In this document: piece by piece, positions 6,037 to 7,472 of the stretch
How positions within the stretch are numbered: position 1 is the stretch's first letter
Layout of the letters: every line of letters begins with the position of its first letter
DNA from: JAUUZT01 sp964654015
GTDB taxonomy: Bacteria > Chloroflexota > Dehalococcoidia > GIF9 > AB-539-J10
NCBI GenBank assembly: GCA_964654015.1
Contig: CAZZHQ010000117.1
Coordinates: 1-7,472 of the forward strand
Length of the DNA: 7,472 nt
Direction of reading: 5' to 3'
Notes under the pieces: generated by a model
What the model was told of the DNA's origin: nothing
The model's database searches: none
What the model saw: only the letters and a program-made list of their open reading frames with translations
Program-made: the position numbers and the translations under genes

Positions 6037-7040
6037 TGGGCATCCTCCGCCATATAATCGCCTGAGCAAAAGTAAGCCATAGCCCGGCAACCTCGACAAT
6101 TTGCTAAATATTCACACTCGTAGCATCTACCTTTTAGATTCTCCGGGTTGCGAATCTTCCAGAGAACCTCCGAGTCATACCAGATAGAAAACAGGCCATC
6201 TGTTAGAATATTACCGATTGGGATAGGTAAACGGCGGCAGGGGTATACCGTCCCGTCTGGCATTACCGTCAAAGCATTATTGCCTACCGAGCAAAGTGCG
6301 CCTACGGTTGAATCCTCCGGAGCGACTAGTGTAAAAAGCGGACGATACAGTAATATGCGGGTGCTCTTTTTCTGCAAGGCTATCTCATAGATGCCTTCGT
6401 AAAGCTCTTTGAGTTCCTCGGAAGAGAGGAGTTGATCTCGTAGCGATTCACCCTCTCCTTCAGGGATCAACCGCTCCATGGCAAAGGTATCTACGCCCTC
6501 GTCGTTCAAAACCTCAATGAGCGCAGGAATATCTTGGTAATTTAACCGGCTTATAGTGGTCATGACACTGACAGTAAGACCACGTCTCTTCATTTCTCGG
6601 ATGGCAGCTAACGTTTCTCGGTAGCTGCCATCACCTCGAATAGCATCATTAATTACTGGTGTTGACCCCTCCAAAGAAACCTGCACTCGGCGCAGCTTAC
6701 GCCGGTCTTTTAGAGCAGTGGGAACATCACCTGAGATAAAGGAGCCGTTGGTCAGGATGTCATAATAGGTAAAACTGGGTATCCGGTCAACTCGATCCAT
6801 CAGGGCGAAGAGTTCTGCTTGACGAACAAAAGGCTCTCCCCCGGTGAAGGAGAGGGAGCCTTGTCTATCCCACTTAACCAGCGCTTCCTCCATACGATCA
6901 AGAACTATCCCAAGCTTGGCTAAGGGTAAATCCTTCGTAGGATGGCCATTCTGGTAACAGTGGCGGCAATGCTTATTGCATCGCTCCGTAATATGCCACT
7001 GAAAATAGAATTCATCTAAGGGATTGATCTCTGCGTTCAT
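6024..7040 (-). CDS. Radical SAM/SPASM peptide maturase
   Basis: A 338-residue enzyme expected to cleave S-adenosylmethionine reductively and modify the small peptide encoded two genes downstream. The radical SAM cluster motif CNKHCRHC is at C21, C25 and C28, followed by GGEP (67-70). The C-terminal part is a SPASM domain: C250, G263-x4-C268 in a PDGTVYPC stretch, C306-x2-C309-x5-C315-x2-C318 and C336, close to the seven-Cys pattern that holds auxiliary Fe-S clusters; C325 is extra. SPASM enzymes of this build make thioether or carbon-carbon crosslinks in peptides, or act on small molecules (NirJ/AhbD relatives also show a similar CRRLPIP stretch). The adjacent PqqD-like gene and Cys-rich peptide favour peptide work. 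The ATG has a partial AAGAG site 7 nt upstream, and the reading frame ends 13 nt inside the next gene. The coding sequence is GC-richer than the downstream HD gene. Confidence 0.93.
   Translation of the reverse strand: MNAEINPLDEFYFQWHITERCNKHCRHCYQNGHPTKDLPLAKLGIVLDRMEEALVKWDRQGSLSFTGGEPFVRQAELFALMDRVDRIPSFTYYDILTNGSFISGDVPTALKDRRKLRRVQVSLEGSTPVINDAIRGDGSYRETLAAIREMKRRGLTVSVMTTISRLNYQDIPALIEVLNDEGVDTFAMERLIPEGEGESLRDQLLSSEELKELYEGIYEIALQKKSTRILLYRPLFTLVAPEDSTVGALCSVGNNALTVMPDGTVYPCRRLPIPIGNILTDGLFSIWYDSEVLWKIRNPENLKGRCYECEYLANCRGCRAMAYFCSGDYMAEDAQCWR
6044..6048 (-). promoter_or_regulatory. Ribosome binding site of the PqqD-like gene
   Basis: GGAGG lies 7 nt before the ATG at 6036, inside the end of the radical SAM gene. 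It decides the start: an upstream in-frame ATG at 6099 would add 21 residues that are only the radical SAM coding sequence read in another frame. Confidence 0.85.
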
Positions 7041-7070
7041 TTGCCTACTCTTAACTTTCTGTTAGTAAGC

Positions 7071-7099
7071 ATTATAAACCTATCTTTGATTAAAATAAA
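7071..7099 (-). promoter_or_regulatory. Candidate sigma70-type promoter of the operon
   Basis: On the minus strand a perfect TATAAT lies at 7076-7071. Seventeen bases upstream is TTTATT (7099-7094), which matches only three of six positions of TTGACA. Transcription would start near 7064, giving a leader of about 25 bases before the ATG at 7040. The -10 box is convincing; the weak -35 suggests low basal strength or activator dependence, and the repeats further upstream could bind such a factor. No other minus-strand promoter of similar quality was found in this gap. Confidence 0.5.
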
Positions 7100-7184
7100 C
7101 TTGTACTTTTTCCCAGTGTCAGCTTCGGAACTAAGCACGGAATCAACTATAATTATTCTAAACAATTTATGAAAATAGATTTAA

Positions 7185-7201
7185 CAACATCTAAAATGTT
7201 G
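7185..7201. promoter_or_regulatory. Perfect 6-bp inverted repeat, operator-like
   Basis: CAACAT and ATGTTG form a perfect inverted repeat around the 5-base spacer CTAAA, 17 bp in all. The size and symmetry suit a dimeric helix-turn-helix regulator. It lies about 110 bases upstream of the candidate -10 box, on the far side from the gene. A second, weaker inverted repeat (TTTCA...TGAAA, 7213-7230) sits beside it. Regulatory meaning is inferred only from symmetry and position. Confidence 0.35.
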
Positions 7202-7241
7202 CCCGCTGCACATTTCATCTAAAAGTGAAACCAAAGAAACA

Positions 7242-7259
7242 TTGTGACAGTTGTGACAG
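7242..7259. repeat. Tandem direct repeat, 2 x TTGTGACAG
   Basis: Two identical 9-base units, TTGTGACAG, lie head to tail in the gap between the tRNA and the operon, about 165 bases upstream of the inferred -10 box. A related TTTTACAG follows directly. Identical boxes close to one helical turn apart can be direct-repeat sites for a regulator, but no regulator gene is in the window and the function is unknown. Chance duplication is possible for two copies of nine bases. Confidence 0.4.
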
Positions 7260-7354
7260 TTTTACAGACACGTGATCATTAGAATACGACAAATAGGTAT
7301 GGCGAAACTTAATTCCAGAGCTATATATCTAATGAATCCACGGGAAGGTTATCG

Positions 7355-7379
7355 AAAAGACTCTCACTGACCAGTCTTT
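7355..7379 (-). terminator. Possible Rho-independent terminator after tRNA-Ala
   Basis: On the minus strand AAAGACT and AGTCTTT form a perfect 7-bp inverted repeat around a 10-base loop. The 3' arm runs into a short T tract (TTTT, then CGAT). It begins about 40 bases past the tRNA 3' end, a sensible place to end that transcript and separate it from the operon. The stem is AT-rich and the T tract short, so termination may be weak. The A-rich 5' arm could also let it work on the other strand. Confidence 0.4.
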
Positions 7380-7418
7380 CTTAGAATGGCGAGGAGTTCT
7401 AGGTATCGTCCCCTTAAG

Positions 7419-7472
7419 TGGAGATAGGGGGACTCGAACCCCCGACCTCTGCGATGCGAACGCAGCGCTCTC
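7419..7472 (-). tRNA. tRNA-Ala (anticodon CGC), 3' part, cut by the window edge
   Basis: Read on the minus strand, the segment runs from the end of the D-arm region into an anticodon arm with stem CTGCG/CGCAG around the 7-base loop TTCGCAT, so the anticodon is CGC (reads GCG, alanine). A short variable region follows, then a T arm GGGGG-TTCGAGT-CCCCC, the 3' acceptor strand TATCTCC and discriminator A. Position 70 is U, as expected for the G3-U70 pair that marks alanine tRNAs; the partner strand lies outside the window. The next bases are CTT, so CCA is not encoded. About 54 bases are visible. The gene reads toward the peptide operon and in the same direction. tRNA 3' ends are common integration sites, but no integrase or second copy of this end is visible here. 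Confidence 0.93.

Larger units (their letters stand above)
7041..7418. other. Intergenic region between tRNA-Ala and the peptide operon
   Basis: This 378-base AT-rich stretch contains no convincing gene. It holds the candidate tRNA terminator, a tandem 9-bp repeat, a 17-bp inverted repeat and, nearest the operon, a TATAAT promoter. The longest open stretch noticed is about 32 codons on the plus strand (7272-7370), with no ribosome binding site. I see no riboswitch-like or leader-RNA structure. If the promoter is right, the transcript has only about 25 bases before the first start codon, which leaves little room for attenuation. Confidence 0.6.

Noticed and set aside
6037..6099. Longer PqqD-like protein starting at 6099
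   Set aside because: The extra 21 residues lie within radical SAM coding sequence and match no PqqD N-terminus; GGAGG points to 6036.
5610..7040. PQQ or mycofactocin cofactor pathway
   Set aside because: The peptide lacks the Glu/Tyr pair placed as in PqqA and the Val-Tyr end of the mycofactocin precursor, and no other genes of those pathways are present.
7272..7370. Plus-strand open stretch of about 32 codons from a GTG, in the gap next to the tRNA
   Set aside because: No ribosome binding site, short, opposite to all neighbours, and it covers the hairpin that looks like the tRNA terminator. Any likeness to a known protein is too weak to use.
1..7472. CRISPR array, insertion sequence or transposase
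   Set aside because: No regularly spaced repeats, terminal inverted repeats or transposase-like reading frames were seen.

Overview
The window looks bacterial, of moderate to low GC, from an organism I cannot name. Evidence for Bacteria is a run of good Shine-Dalgarno sites (GGGAGG, GGAGG, GGAG), a perfect TATAAT box ahead of the first gene, and a tRNA-Ala with no encoded CCA. A radical SAM/SPASM maturase suits an anaerobic or microaerobic lifestyle. Calling it Chloroflexota-like or deltaproteobacterial would be a guess.

Layout: every protein gene lies on the minus strand, so the transcript runs from high to low coordinates. At the right edge is the 3' part of a tRNA-Ala(CGC) (7419-7472), then a possible terminator hairpin (7355-7379). 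About 380 bases without a gene follow, holding a tandem 9-bp repeat, a perfect inverted repeat and a TATAAT promoter. Then come seven closely packed genes: (1) radical SAM/SPASM protein, 7040-6024; (2) PqqD-like RiPP recognition protein, 6036-5728; (3) a 45-residue Cys-rich peptide, 5747-5610; (4) a large HD-domain protein with an unrecognised N-terminal region, 5537-3768; (5) a small alpha/alpha-toroid protein of the squalene cyclase/prenyltransferase type, 3747-2908; (6) a complete asparagine-synthetase-type amidotransferase, 2904-1192; (7) a GT4-type glycosyltransferase, 1220-87. Junctions are overlaps of 13, 20 and 29 nt or gaps of 3, 20 and 72 nt, which suggests one operon. Bases 1-86 show no further gene start; the operon may continue to the left of the window.

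Reading: genes 1-3 form a minimal RiPP (ribosomally made, modified peptide) module. The peptide has a YxxPxL motif of the kind bound by PqqD-like recognition proteins in lasso-peptide systems, and a C-terminal CxxCxxCxxC-R tail as the likely target of the radical SAM enzyme. Genes 4-7 are an unusual tailoring set that I do not recognise as a named RiPP class: HD hydrolase, toroid terpene-cyclase/prenyltransferase relative, ATP-dependent amide-forming enzyme, glycosyltransferase. The working hypothesis is a Cys-rich peptide that is crosslinked by the radical SAM enzyme and then amidated or cyclised and glycosylated and/or prenylated. No exporter, leader peptidase, lasso B2 protease or immunity gene is visible. 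The product chemistry is inference; the gene identities are mostly well supported.
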